Counted from the first letter of the stretch, positions 25,318 through 33,669 are shown. The stretch is 42,969 nt of DNA from an uncultured Alphaproteobacteria bacterium (GCA_902524895.1 CABZFH010000008.1:1-42969); one strand, 5' to 3'. The notes: a model not told the origin generated them from the letters alone. Numbers and translations are program-made.

Positions 25318-26082
25318 TTATATATTATCTAAAAACTTGCCATATTCACAATCATACGTATGAGGTGGTCTTTCCTTGAACCTAAGAGTCAAATAGATTT
25401 TTTTAAAAGTATCTTCAATCCAATCAAAATTAGTCTCGTATGGTATTAGGGTTATTTTAAACTCCATTATCGCATTCTCAGCTTTTAGAAATGAATTTCG
25501 GGTAAAACGATCGCCATCACAATATAAAAAATATCCAATTTTATCAACATCAAATCCTTTCTTTCTCATGATCCAGGAATAAAGGTCCATTTGTCTTTTG
25601 TAAGAGGCTTTCCATTTATCGTCCAAGTTGATAGGTCCATTATCTTTCTTTTGAGAAGTACTTTTATAATCAACAATATGAAGTTTATTAGTTTTCGTAT
25701 TTAACCAAATATCATCGAGTCCTCCACCAACTCTTAAATTTGTTTCTGGATGATCAAAATGCATTCTGTCTATGGCTCCAAAGTGCATACTTTGTGTCCA
25801 AAGTTCAAAATGTTGATGCTGGTATGGAATTAAATGAGAGAAGCCATGATTTTCTAAAAAAGGATGAGATTTTTTTTTTTCTCGGTAATTATCAAAATCC
25901 TTTTTTAACAAAATATCGGTAGCTTCGTTAATATTAAATCCAGGAATACTAGGAAATTCAATACCCTCAACTTGAGTCATGTAAAAACACGCAGGACACC
26001 TTACAAAATTTTCAATTCTGGAACGGCTAATTTCGTAAGGTTCAGGATTGTTGATATCAAACTGTCCCCTATGTCTTGTCAT
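25318..26082 (-). CDS. PD-(D/E)XK nuclease, paralogue of the island nuclease
   Basis: 254 residues that align along most of their length with the 267-aa protein at 23975..24778. Shared features are YEISRSRIENFVRCPACFY (compare FKISRSKFSNFLNCKRCFY), the PGFNIN/PGWSLN segment, LLKKDFDNYREKKKSHP, catalytic GGGLDDIWLN plus LHIVDYKS, and KRQMDLYSWIMRKKGF. The N-terminal Cys pair is kept, but only one cysteine (YDCEYG) remains at the C-terminus, so any Fe-S cluster would be altered. It lies outside the present element, 110 bp beyond the 5' end of the tRNA, and overlaps the next upstream gene by 14 bp. Confidence 0.75.
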   Translation of the reverse strand: MTRHRGQFDINNPEPYEISRSRIENFVRCPACFYMTQVEGIEFPSIPGFNINEATDILLKKDFDNYREKKKSHPFLENHGFSHLIPYQHQHFELWTQSMHFGAIDRMHFDHPETNLRVGGGLDDIWLNTKTNKLHIVDYKSTSQKKDNGPINLDDKWKASYKRQMDLYSWIMRKKGFDVDKIGYFLYCDGDRFTRNSFLKAENAIMEFKITLIPYETNFDWIEDTFKKIYLTLRFKERPPHTYDCEYGKFLDNI

Positions 26083-26911
26083 AATTCTTTTTCTCTCTAA
26101 TAAAGATACAATTTAAATATTTTTCGTTCAGTTTAAAATTATAAAACATACTAAACTTCTCATTTTGAACAGGAATAATAAGTTTTTTCATCTCCGGATT
26201 TGTATGCTGTGTTACATCATCGATATATAATTCAAGACTTTTTATGATTTGATGCTTAATACTTGGATATTTTACTGCCATCTCATCAACTTCTTTCATA
26301 AATCTTTCCAACCCGTCTTCACAAAATGATGCAATCGTTTCTAAAGTATTATGCAATCCAGGGGCAAAAATTTTTTCTTCACAATCAGTATTATAAATTG
26401 CCTTGATTGCTGATTTAAATTTTTCTTCTGAATAAAATGATTTTCCAATTTTTTTTAAAGCTATATCTTGAAATAGAAATTTTGCGTAATCTTTGGTGAG
26501 TTGCATATAGTAAGGAATTTTAAAAACTTCAAACCTCACTTCATGATTGTTTTTTGAGGGATCCTTCAAGATTGAATTTTTTCTTTTATCAGTAAGAATT
26601 TTAAAAGGAATTTGATAATGAATGGGACCATTAAATTCAAAAACTATATGCTTGTTGTCAATACATTTATAAAAGTCACATTTAAATGGGCTTCCAGTGT
26701 TTTTTCCATTTTTTGTATTATAAATATTATATTCTGTTTTGAAATCGACACCAAAAAAGATTTTTAGACATTTTGCAAAACCTTTTTCGATGTAACCGTA
26801 TTTTTCTTTAAAAGTTTTTTCATCTTTTACTCCCACTAAATTATGATATTTATATTTTGGGTTAACAAAATTTGTTGTTGGATTAATTTGACTTTTTTGA
26901 TTTTTTATCAT
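26069..26911 (-). CDS. hypothetical protein with nuclease-like core
   Basis: 280 residues, no signal peptide. The central part, CDFYKCIDNKHIVFEFNGPIHYQ followed by a conserved-looking TDKRKNSIL, has the order D...E-x-(N/Q)-G...H-Y seen in Vsr/DUF559-like PD-(D/E)XK folds, but I cannot align it firmly. The C-terminal third is helical and acidic. The frame overlaps the following nuclease gene by 14 bp, so they form a coupled pair. A joint DNA-processing or defence role is inference from this pairing. Confidence 0.55.
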   Translation of the reverse strand: MIKNQKSQINPTTNFVNPKYKYHNLVGVKDEKTFKEKYGYIEKGFAKCLKIFFGVDFKTEYNIYNTKNGKNTGSPFKCDFYKCIDNKHIVFEFNGPIHYQIPFKILTDKRKNSILKDPSKNNHEVRFEVFKIPYYMQLTKDYAKFLFQDIALKKIGKSFYSEEKFKSAIKAIYNTDCEEKIFAPGLHNTLETIASFCEDGLERFMKEVDEMAVKYPSIKHQIIKSLELYIDDVTQHTNPEMKKLIIPVQNEKFSMFYNFKLNEKYLNCIFIREKKNYDKT

Positions 26912-26951
26912 TACAATAATTAGCTAATATTAATTTTACTTTATTAATAAA

Positions 26952-28619
26952 ATGAAATCAAAATTATTATCTGTTCTAATGGTAGTTTTATTTGGTTTTC
27001 TTGGAATTCATCGTTTCTATCTCAACAAACCTAAAATCGGCTTTGTACTCTTAAGTCTTTTTATATCTTTTTTCACTCTTATGCTCATGAGCATCAATAA
27101 TGTTGCAGTAATATTGTTATTGGTATTAATTTTGTGGTGGTTGTATGAAATATTTTTAGTTCTATCTGGAAAACTAAAAACTGAACTTGTCAGTGAAATT
27201 AGAACCAAACAAAAAGAAACTGAAAGTCAAATCTCTACATCTTCTCAAAATAATGAACCTAAAGGTACTTTCCAATTAAATTCTTTTGAAGAAGTTTTAA
27301 TCACTATGGAAAAAGCAAATCAAAAAAGAGAAATAAAAGAAGATTCAAAAAAATTAGATATTTTTTTATTTGACGAAAAAAAAAGAAAACAAAATAATTC
27401 TGACGATCAGGGTTTTAAATTGTACAATTTTTTTTCTGATGAAGTAGGAAAAAAATGGTTAGCAGAAAATCAGGGAAAACTTTTTTTCCAGGAGAGTGGT
27501 ACACAATTATTGCATGAAGAAGCAATAGATCAAATTGACGTTAGAATGTCTTTTGCTCATGTTGAAGAATTAAATCCTGCAGTTAAAGATTTGATTTGGG
27601 GAAAGAAGAAACCAGGTGGAGAAGATCAAAGTGAACTTTTAATGCATATCGAAATGATTTCTAATTTTGGGTTTGACAAACAACCATCTTTATTTGATAC
27701 AGAGGTTGCACCAAAAGCTAATCATGATGACTGGTGGGAATTCTTAGATGATTGTAACAGTGAGTTATTTCATGATTATCTACAAAAAAGAGCGGAAGAA
27801 AGCAATGATAATGAACTCATAGAATATTTGGAAGATAATGGATGTACTCCAAATTCGGCAATAAGAGTTTATACCTTTAATGGAAAGGTATTAGGTAAAT
27901 ATTCATGGCAGGGTGGTAGGGATATTTTAATTGATACTGATAGTGAAATAGATTTTTCTAAATTTTTAGTAGTTCAAAAAAATAGTAATTATTTCCCATT
28001 AGTTGACTTTAATTATGGGTATTCTGCTCATAAAATTCAGGATTTTAAGCAATTGGACGATAAAGCTATTAGAAATGTTTTTCTAGATTTAGAGGAGACA
28101 AGATCCAGCAATCCCGCAATAATATTTGACAAAAAACAAAGTTCAAAAGAAATATTTAATTTATTTAATAATAATAAAACTAGTGGAGTTAATACAAATT
28201 TACTTTTAAAAGAATTTTTCCTAAATCCCATTTCTACTTTCGGTGGAGCAAAATTAGTTTATAAAAAACTGAATCTTGATAATCAGTCTTTGATGGCAGT
28301 CTATTTCAAAATTTATGAAAACGCTCATTATTATAAAACTGAAATTAATCAAGGTATAAAAAAAGAACAATTTGTATTCACTGAAATGCTAATGCAAAAT
28401 AAAAAATTACCTATAAAACTAAATAATGAATGTAACAGTCCAAATATTATTGTACTGTCGTCACCAGCAATCGAGTTAGATTATGCAAATGAAATATCTA
28501 ACCAAGGTATTGCTATAATAACAAATAAGTATTGTTTTGCCTGGGAATTTAAAAAAGGTACAGATCATTTTAATTTAGAAAATTATGAATCTATAAAATC
28601 TATTCTAAATATTATTTAG
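26952..28619 (+). CDS. TM2-domain membrane protein with large unknown C-terminal region
   Basis: 555 residues. The N-terminal 80 residues are a TM2 domain: a helix with VLFGFLGIHRFYLNKPKIGF (the G-x-H-R-F-Y-x-G/N motif), a turn, then two further hydrophobic stretches ending at SGKLK. A polar linker rich in Lys, Glu and Gln covers about 85-150. The C-terminal 400 residues are soluble and acidic, with RVYTFNGKVLGKYSWQGGRD and HDDWWEFLDDCNSELFHDYL among notable segments, and match no family I know. It starts 40 bp from the divergent 26911 gene. Probably an inner-membrane protein with a cytoplasmic domain. Confidence 0.65.
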   Translation: MKSKLLSVLMVVLFGFLGIHRFYLNKPKIGFVLLSLFISFFTLMLMSINNVAVILLLVLILWWLYEIFLVLSGKLKTELVSEIRTKQKETESQISTSSQNNEPKGTFQLNSFEEVLITMEKANQKREIKEDSKKLDIFLFDEKKRKQNNSDDQGFKLYNFFSDEVGKKWLAENQGKLFFQESGTQLLHEEAIDQIDVRMSFAHVEELNPAVKDLIWGKKKPGGEDQSELLMHIEMISNFGFDKQPSLFDTEVAPKANHDDWWEFLDDCNSELFHDYLQKRAEESNDNELIEYLEDNGCTPNSAIRVYTFNGKVLGKYSWQGGRDILIDTDSEIDFSKFLVVQKNSNYFPLVDFNYGYSAHKIQDFKQLDDKAIRNVFLDLEETRSSNPAIIFDKKQSSKEIFNLFNNNKTSGVNTNLLLKEFFLNPISTFGGAKLVYKKLNLDNQSLMAVYFKIYENAHYYKTEINQGIKKEQFVFTEMLMQNKKLPIKLNNECNSPNIIVLSSPAIELDYANEISNQGIAIITNKYCFAWEFKKGTDHFNLENYESIKSILNII

Positions 28620-28629
28620 ATAGATACTT

Positions 28630-28652
28630 GCATGTGTCCAAAAATGACATAC
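28630..28652 (-). promoter_or_regulatory. candidate WYL-regulator operator, small-protein operon
   Basis: On the minus strand it reads GTATGTCA, TTTT, TGGACACATGC. The same 23-bp site, with four differing bases at most in the centre, overlaps the start of the WYL regulator gene at 30205..30227 in the opposite orientation. It sits 35 bp before the first gene of the operon, between TTGCAT (28628) and TACAAA (28650), a possible -35/-10 pair. Confidence 0.6.
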
Positions 28653-28686
28653 AAATCTCTTATTATAAAAATAAAGGAGAAAAGAT

Positions 28687-28842
28687 ATGTTTTTTTATTT
28701 ATTAAAAATTTTATTTTTCTACATTGTTTTTATTCTATTTGTTGTAGTTGGTCTTTTTTTTACTATGAAAGTAGTTAAAGCTGATGATTTTTATTTGTTA
28801 GTGATCAGGCATTCTATTAACGAAAGCATATGTTGGAATTAA
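28687..28842 (+). CDS. 51-aa single-span membrane peptide
   Basis: Starts at ATG with a strong ribosome-binding site (GGAG, 7 nt upstream). The first 26 residues form one membrane helix (FFYLLKILFFYIVFILFVVV), followed by a short polar tail ending SICWN. The stop overlaps the next start by 13 bp, so translation is coupled. No family recognised. It is the first gene after the candidate WYL operator. Confidence 0.6.
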   Translation: MFFYLLKILFFYIVFILFVVVGLFFTMKVVKADDFYLLVIRHSINESICWN

Positions 28843-29012
28843 ATCACAAAAAGGTTACTAAGAATGAATTATTTAGGATTTTTTTTAATGCTTTTAAAAA
28901 TATGATTATAGTGGTTAAAGAAAACCCTCCTCTCATACTTGAATGTTTTTCTAAAGATTTAAGAGTTTTTGAAGTTGACAAAATTTGCATAGAACTTTTC
29001 AATGGAGAATAA
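28830..29012 (+). CDS. small hypothetical protein, 60 aa
   Basis: 60 codons overlapping the previous gene by 13 bp and the next by 11 bp, an arrangement typical of real coupled genes. The product is soluble and mixed-charge (ELFRIFFNAFKNMIIVVKE in the middle). Nothing recognised. Confidence 0.5.
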   Translation: MLELNHKKVTKNELFRIFFNAFKNMIIVVKENPPLILECFSKDLRVFEVDKICIELFNGE

Positions 29013-29253
29013 ATTTTATCTGATAGTTGTATTTTTGATTTTAATTACATCGTGTACTAAAAACTATAATAATCATATCATTAAAATTCATAAAAAAATT
29101 TATAAACCAGAGCAAATTCAATGTTTATATAATTGCGAAGAAAGTATAATTAATGTTCCGCATTGGCAACTCCCACCTGAAATTAAACTTGAATTATATA
29201 ATGACTTTTTGGAAGGAAGTGCGTTTTTTTTATTACATAATGATTTCTATTAG
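29002..29253 (+). CDS. small lipoprotein
   Basis: 83 residues beginning MENKFYLIVVFLILITSC, a lipoprotein signal with lipobox LITSC, so the mature protein starts at Cys18. The rest is short and polar, with a CLYNCEES pair of cysteines. Overlaps both neighbours, in the middle of the operon. Function unknown. Confidence 0.6.
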   Translation: MENKFYLIVVFLILITSCTKNYNNHIIKIHKKIYKPEQIQCLYNCEESIINVPHWQLPPEIKLELYNDFLEGSAFFLLHNDFY

Positions 29254-29608
29254 ATTGATTATAGTTTTTTTATTAACTGGTTGTGTAAATATTTCTAGCT
29301 ATACTAACAAAGATTTGTGTTTCTCTTCAATTAAATCTATTGATGGTGGAGAAAATTTTATTTTTGATGTTGAAAGTAATTATTACAATTCGATCTACCA
29401 CGAATTAAAAAAAAGGAATCTATATTTAGATAAATGTATTAAATTAATGGTAGAAAGTTTAGAAATCAATGAATCAAATGATCTAAGTATTGACACTCAA
29501 TTTGGAAATTTTGAACCTCGTTGGAACAATTTCCAATCTAAAAGATATTTATTTTCGTTAATTTATTATTATCAAAGACATGGTTTGTCAAATTTAGACT
29601 TAAATTAA
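29240..29608 (+). CDS. lipoprotein, 122 aa
   Basis: The open frame begins at 29153, but the start at 29240 gives a lipoprotein signal MISIRLIIVFLLTGC with the lipobox LLTGC and overlaps the previous gene by 14 bp, so I chose it. The mature part is polar with several Asn and Tyr; YLFSLIYYYQRHG near the end is notable. No family recognised. Last gene of the four-gene unit begun at 28687. Confidence 0.6.
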   Translation: MISIRLIIVFLLTGCVNISSYTNKDLCFSSIKSIDGGENFIFDVESNYYNSIYHELKKRNLYLDKCIKLMVESLEINESNDLSIDTQFGNFEPRWNNFQSKRYLFSLIYYYQRHGLSNLDLN

Positions 29609-29629
29609 CGGATGAATTAAATCATTATA

Positions 29630-30163
29630 TTACCTTAAGGTAACCCAATCACCATTTGAATTTTTGCATGCAGTACCTTTACCTCTCAATATTTCTCCAT
29701 TTTTTTCAATAACCCATTCAAAATTTTTACATAGTGTGTTGTCAGAAAGTTGAATTGCATCTTTCGCAACAAGAGTTTCTGAAGTACTTTTATTAGCATT
29801 AGTTTCTACTTTACTTTCATTTATATTTAATTCATCTAATGATAAGTTAATAAACTCTGTGTTTTGATCCATATTAGAACCAATTTCACTGCCTAGAAAG
29901 GCTCCAACTAATGTACCTGCTATTGCAATTGGTAGTCCATATTCTGCACCAACCAATTTAGAACCAAGCGAATAAGCACTGTAACCTCCAGTACCTCCCC
30001 CTAAAATACTCATTGTTTTAGAATTATTCCATTGTGTACAACTTTGGAAAAAAAAAATGAGAAAAAAAATATATATAATTTTGTGATATTCAATTTTTTT
30101 TAGTTCTTTAATCACTTTTTCGTCTAGTTTTTTAAAGTCGATTTTCTTTATTCTTTGCTTCAT
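29630..30163 (-). CDS. glycine-zipper outer-membrane lipoprotein, 17-kDa antigen-like
   Basis: 177 residues. An unusually long N-terminus (about 27 charged residues) precedes a hydrophobic stretch IIYIFFLIFFFQSC; if Cys42 is a lipidation site the true start may be internal. Residues about 53-95 form a glycine zipper (ILGGGTGGYSAYSLGSKLVG, then AGTLVGAFLGSEIGSNMD). The tail has CKNFEWVIEKNGEILRGKG and CKNSNGDWVTL, as in the rickettsial 17-kDa surface antigen/RT0821 family. It probably sits in the outer membrane. Divergent from the WYL regulator, with the candidate operator between them. Confidence 0.7.
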   Translation of the reverse strand: MKQRIKKIDFKKLDEKVIKELKKIEYHKIIYIFFLIFFFQSCTQWNNSKTMSILGGGTGGYSAYSLGSKLVGAEYGLPIAIAGTLVGAFLGSEIGSNMDQNTEFINLSLDELNINESKVETNANKSTSETLVAKDAIQLSDNTLCKNFEWVIEKNGEILRGKGTACKNSNGDWVTLR

Positions 30164-30204
30164 TTAGTTTACTCCTTTTATTTTACTTGCATCAAAACCT
30201 ATTA

Positions 30205-30227
30205 GTATGTCAAAATTGGACACATGC
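30205..30227 (+). promoter_or_regulatory. candidate WYL-regulator operator, autoregulatory site
   Basis: GTATGTCA-AAAT-TGGACACATGC, an imperfect palindrome (TGTCAAAATTGGACA). It overlaps the regulator's start codon and lies between the divergent 17-kDa-antigen-like and WYL genes. The second copy is at 28630..28652. Confidence 0.6.
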
Positions 30228-31201
30228 GATACGAAAAATTAGAATATCTTTTAGATCTTGCTCTTGACATGCAACTTAGTAGGAGAGGGGTATCAATTAA
30301 AGATATTGAAAATAAGTTTTCAGTCAGTAGAAGAACAGCAGTAAGAATGAAAGATCTAATCTTAAATGTATTTTTAGATATAGAAGAAACAATAGATGAT
30401 TCTAGAATCAAAAGATGGAAAATACATGAAACCCAATTCAGCAAATTATTACCTTTTAACAATGATGATATCTCTGATCTTACTCTTGCCGCGAAAACAT
30501 TAAAAAATAACAATTTAGAAAAACAAGCAGAATCAATGTTTGGTTTAATAAAAAAATTAAAATCAACATTACGAAAGCAGTTCTTATTAAAATTAGAAAC
30601 TGATTTGGAAGTTTTAGATGAAAACGAAGATTTTATATTTAAATCTGGTCCTAAACCTATATATCAAAAAGATATTTTAAATAAAATAAGATTTTGTATT
30701 AAATCTTGTAAAACAGTAAATATTAAATATCAAAATAATAAAAATGAAGTAAAATCATATAATCTTGAACCTTATGGTATTTTGTATGGTCATAGACATT
30801 ATTTGGTTGTCAAAGATACTAAAGATAAAAAAATCAAATACTTTTCATTACCAAAAATCAAATCTATTGAAGTTACAAGTTCTTACTTTGAAAGAGATGA
30901 ATACTTTAGTTTAAAGAAATTTCGTCAAAAATCGTTTGGAATATTCGAAGAAAAACCATTTTACGTTGAAATTAAGTTTGACTATAGCATTCAAAATTTA
31001 GTTGATGAATTTCAATTTCATGAAAATCAACTTAAAATAATAAATCCTGATGGTACTACGACTATAAAATTTCAAGCTGGTGGTTTAATTGAGATGGTTT
31101 GGTACTTTTTTATGTGGGGCGAAAAAATTGAAATAATAAAACCAAAAAAACTTAAAAAACTCATTGATAAATTTAAATTTAATTGGAAAATATTACCTTA
31201 G
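30224..31201 (+). CDS. HTH-WYL domain transcriptional regulator
   Basis: 325 residues. An N-terminal winged helix-turn-helix (residues about 5-55, with ISIKDIENKFSVSRRTAVRMKDLI-like composition) is followed by a linker and a WYL domain at about 145-215, where VNIKYQNNKNEVKSYNLEPY and GILYGHRHYLVVKD give the usual ligand-binding pattern, and a C-terminal extension (WYL-C). WYL regulators sense nucleic-acid or nucleotide ligands and often control defence and stress genes. The start overlaps a 23-bp palindromic site also found 1.6 kb upstream, so it probably regulates itself and the 28687-29608 operon. Confidence 0.8.
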   Translation: MRYEKLEYLLDLALDMQLSRRGVSIKDIENKFSVSRRTAVRMKDLILNVFLDIEETIDDSRIKRWKIHETQFSKLLPFNNDDISDLTLAAKTLKNNNLEKQAESMFGLIKKLKSTLRKQFLLKLETDLEVLDENEDFIFKSGPKPIYQKDILNKIRFCIKSCKTVNIKYQNNKNEVKSYNLEPYGILYGHRHYLVVKDTKDKKIKYFSLPKIKSIEVTSSYFERDEYFSLKKFRQKSFGIFEEKPFYVEIKFDYSIQNLVDEFQFHENQLKIINPDGTTTIKFQAGGLIEMVWYFFMWGEKIEIIKPKKLKKLIDKFKFNWKILP

Positions 31202-31340
31202 TTATCTGTATTCTTTTATATAATGATTTCAAATTTACGAAAGCTTTAATATCGAGATAAAACAATAAATATTCGCTTTATTGATTTCAATTTCATAAAA
31301 TTTTATTGAAAATTTATTTTAATTCTAATAGCGTTCAATT

Positions 31341-31427
31341 ATGAAATTGATTTTAATTTACATCTTTATATTTTTTCTTTTAGCATTTACTGATTTTTTT
31401 TCTAAAATTGAAGATCCAAAAGTATGA
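31341..31427 (+). CDS. 28-aa hydrophobic peptide (doubtful)
   Basis: ATG followed by a hydrophobic run, MKLILIYIFIFFLLAFTDFF, and a stop after SKIEDPKV. It could be a tiny membrane peptide or the detached signal sequence of the next gene, 10 bp downstream, which lacks one. No good ribosome-binding site. Confidence 0.3.
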   Translation: MKLILIYIFIFFLLAFTDFFSKIEDPKV

Positions 31428-31436
31428 AATAATAAT

Positions 31437-31670
31437 ATGTATAATTCTTGTATTCCATCAACAACTAAGGGTTTAAATAGTTTAACTCTATTTGATGCAA
31501 AAGTCTATTGTGAATGTATTGCGAATAATGGAATCAACAAATTTACAATAGAAGAATTGATTTTATTGGAGAGTCAATTGGAAACACTAAATGAAGATGA
31601 TAGAGTGTCATTAATGCTATTAAATAAAAAGACTAAAAGTATGGTTACTAATTGTTTGTCTAAAATTTAA
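31437..31670 (+). CDS. hypothetical protein, 77 aa
   Basis: A soluble, slightly acidic protein: MYNSCIPSTTKGLNSLTLFD, then AKVYCECIANNGINKFTIEE and a helical tail. Three cysteines lie in the first 30 residues and one near the end, suggesting an exported, disulfide-bonded product whose signal peptide could be the 28-aa frame just upstream if a frameshift separates them. No family recognised. Confidence 0.45.
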   Translation: MYNSCIPSTTKGLNSLTLFDAKVYCECIANNGINKFTIEELILLESQLETLNEDDRVSLMLLNKKTKSMVTNCLSKI

Positions 31671-31676
31671 TATATT

Positions 31677-31772
31677 ATGAAAATAAAAATTAAACCAAAA
31701 ATAATAATCAGAGCCTTAATAATTTTTTGGTCTTGTTTTTTTATTCTATGGTTTTTTTTTCTAAAAAATTAA
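31677..31772 (+). CDS. 31-aa single-span membrane peptide (doubtful)
   Basis: ATG 7 bp after the previous stop. A basic start (MKIKIKPKIIIR) and one membrane helix (ALIIFWSCFFILWFFF) give a positive-inside micro-protein. Too short to judge from sequence alone. Confidence 0.3.
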   Translation: MKIKIKPKIIIRALIIFWSCFFILWFFFLKN

Positions 31773-31834
31773 AGTATTCATTATAAGTTAATATCAAATT
31801 TAATAACAGAGGGTTTAAAAGAATGGTTTGTTTA

Positions 31835-32416
31835 ATGAAAAAAATAATTATTATCTTAATTGTATTATTAATCAACTTTGAATTAAAAAGTGAACCAAAA
31901 AACGTTTTAAAATTATCCTGTGAATACGACCCAAACCTAATAAGAAAAGAGAAAAAAAATATTGGTTTTTTAAAAAGTACTGATTTAGACCGCACTCAAA
32001 TTTGTAGGATGTTTGGATGTAAAGATACGGTTGAAGTAAATAGATATAATAGTTTATCTGAAAACAAAATGGATTATCGTTTAAGAAATTCATGGTTCAA
32101 TCACCAAGGGATATTGCTTGACGATTACATTGAAGAAGAAAGTATTATCACTATAAATACATTTGTCTCGCAAGCGTATTTTTTAGAATCCTATAATATT
32201 AATAGAACTACAGGAAAAACCAAAAGAACTTTTTATAAATTTGATCATCCACAATTTTTTAATCAAATTCAAAAACTTGAAAATGAGAATTCCAAAAATT
32301 TCTCTTTGTATAATAAAAGAGGAAAAATATCTCTAAAAACTTTGAAAACTTATTCATTGGATCCATGGGAAACTATATATTTTGAAGGGAAATGTCTGTC
32401 TGGTACAGGCGTGTGA
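31835..32416 (+). CDS. secreted protein, unknown function
   Basis: The frame opens at 31823 but MKKIIIILIVLLINFELKS from 31835 is a proper signal peptide, so I use that (193 residues). The mature part has cysteines at CEYD and CRMFGCKD, and segments such as RLRNSWFNHQGILLDDY and FVSQAYFLESYNINRTTGKT, the latter resembling lipocalin-like beta strands, though I cannot assign a family. It ends with another cysteine (GKCLSG). Probably periplasmic. Confidence 0.55.
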   Translation: MKKIIIILIVLLINFELKSEPKNVLKLSCEYDPNLIRKEKKNIGFLKSTDLDRTQICRMFGCKDTVEVNRYNSLSENKMDYRLRNSWFNHQGILLDDYIEEESIITINTFVSQAYFLESYNINRTTGKTKRTFYKFDHPQFFNQIQKLENENSKNFSLYNKRGKISLKTLKTYSLDPWETIYFEGKCLSGTGV

Positions 32417-32482
32417 TTTTCGTATCAAATTTAAGAATTTGAACTTAATTGAAATTTTTATGTTAATAAAACCTTCATTAAA

Positions 32483-32878
32483 ATGTATAAATTAATTTTA
32501 ATTTTAATTTGTTCTTTCCTATCCTTTCCATGTTTTGCAAAATGGAAAAAAATTATTGAAACAAAGACTTATACCGAATTTGTAGAAACAGATAGTGTAA
32601 AAAAAGAAAACGAGATTGTTTATCTATGGACTTTGAGGAATTTTGTAAAAAAACAAATGGATAAAGAACAAAGTTTAAAACTTTATTCACGATATGATTG
32701 CAATAAAATAAAATATGAGGTTTTAACTATTATAAGTTACAAAACACAAATGGGTAAGGGACGTGAATTTAACTACAGAAAAAATGTTACGGATTATTCT
32801 GATAATTCAAATTGGGTATATCCAAATGTAGACGATGAAACTTATAAATCAATGAAAGCGGTCTGTAATTTAAAATAA
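32483..32878 (+). CDS. secreted surface-adhesin-E-like protein
   Basis: 131 residues. A signal peptide (MYKLILILICSFLSFPCFA) is followed by a W-x-x-I start, TYTEFVETDSVKKENEIVYLWTL, a central SRYDCNKIKYEVLTI and a C-terminal MKAVC. This is the layout of the small adhesin_E family, in which Asp-x-x-S-I/V, a central Cys and a final Cys recur. Probably a periplasmic or surface beta-sheet protein. Followed by a hairpin terminator. Confidence 0.6.
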   Translation: MYKLILILICSFLSFPCFAKWKKIIETKTYTEFVETDSVKKENEIVYLWTLRNFVKKQMDKEQSLKLYSRYDCNKIKYEVLTIISYKTQMGKGREFNYRKNVTDYSDNSNWVYPNVDDETYKSMKAVCNLK

Positions 32879-32887
32879 ATAATTGCG

Positions 32888-32911
32888 AAAAATAGTTTAA
32901 GCTATTTTTTT
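32888..32911. terminator. hairpin terminator
   Basis: AAAAATAG and CTATTTTT around a 6-nt loop, ending in a T-run, 10 bp after the adhesin-like gene. Its A/T symmetry would also serve a minus-strand gene from the right. Confidence 0.6.
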
Positions 32912-32934
32912 ATCTTTATAGGTTAATGTGATTA

Positions 32935-33162
32935 TTAATAGGTTGAAATAGTTTTCCATTGTTTTCCAGTTAATAAGTCTTTAGTGTATTTACTTCCATT
33001 TTTGTCATATTTGGTTTTATATCTAATTTCTTCATAATTAGCGTATATTAAGTTCGATAGAAAAAATGCAAAAGATAATGTGGTTAAAACTTTTCTTTTT
33101 TTGTAAAGATACAAAAAAACCTGACCTAGTAGAATGAAAAATATTAGCATATCTTCAAACAT
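32935..33162 (-). CDS. small membrane protein (doubtful)
   Basis: 75 codons with a hydrophobic first half (MLIFFILLGQVFLYLYKKRK, then LTTLSFAFFLSNLIYA) and a polar, tyrosine- and lysine-rich tail (YDKNGSKYTKDLLTGKQWKT). It may be an exported protein starting at a later Met-less codon, or chance. It converges on a bidirectional hairpin. Confidence 0.35.
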   Translation of the reverse strand: MFEDMLIFFILLGQVFLYLYKKRKVLTTLSFAFFLSNLIYANYEEIRYKTKYDKNGSKYTKDLLTGKQWKTISTY

Positions 33163-33329
33163 ACTAGTAAAACTATCATATTTTAAATTTTTATTTTCAA
33201 TACCTACTATTTATTAATTCTATAATTGAAATTAATTTCTTAACTAAAATTGATCATATTATTAATTTATTTTGCAACTCAAAAAGTTTTTTTTGATTAT
33301 TGAGACCTTATGTAATAAAATTTTAGTTT

Positions 33330-33608
33330 ATGTACATAAGAGTTTTAAACATTAAATTTGCATCTAATATAGATGCTGAGGCAATGACCGCATTGGCTAA
33401 ATACGAAATGATTAATATGTTACCAGGAATTATTTCAATGGAGGGAGTAAAAATTACTGAACTTCACAGTATTGTGATTTTAAAATTTAATAACAAAGAC
33501 TCTGCTGAAAAGGCAAAAGAACTTTATCTCAATAAGATGAAGTCAAATCCAAATATTAAAGTTGAGGTTTTTGAGGGTGAACAAGCTTTTTCAGTCAAAA
33601 AATCATAG
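33330..33608 (+). CDS. hypothetical protein, possible ferredoxin-like (ABM-type) fold
   Basis: 92 residues, soluble. The order MYIRVLNIKFASN, a helix EAMTALAKYEMINMLPGI, then SMEGVKITELHSIVILKF and a second helix AEKAKELYL resembles the beta-alpha-beta-beta-alpha-beta ferredoxin-like fold of antibiotic-biosynthesis-monooxygenase-type proteins. No catalytic residues can be named. Confidence 0.55.
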   Translation: MYIRVLNIKFASNIDAEAMTALAKYEMINMLPGIISMEGVKITELHSIVILKFNNKDSAEKAKELYLNKMKSNPNIKVEVFEGEQAFSVKKS

Positions 33609-33669
33609 AATTCATTTAATTTTAAATTTCAAACTTCCATTAACAAAACAGTATTACAACGGAAAAATT

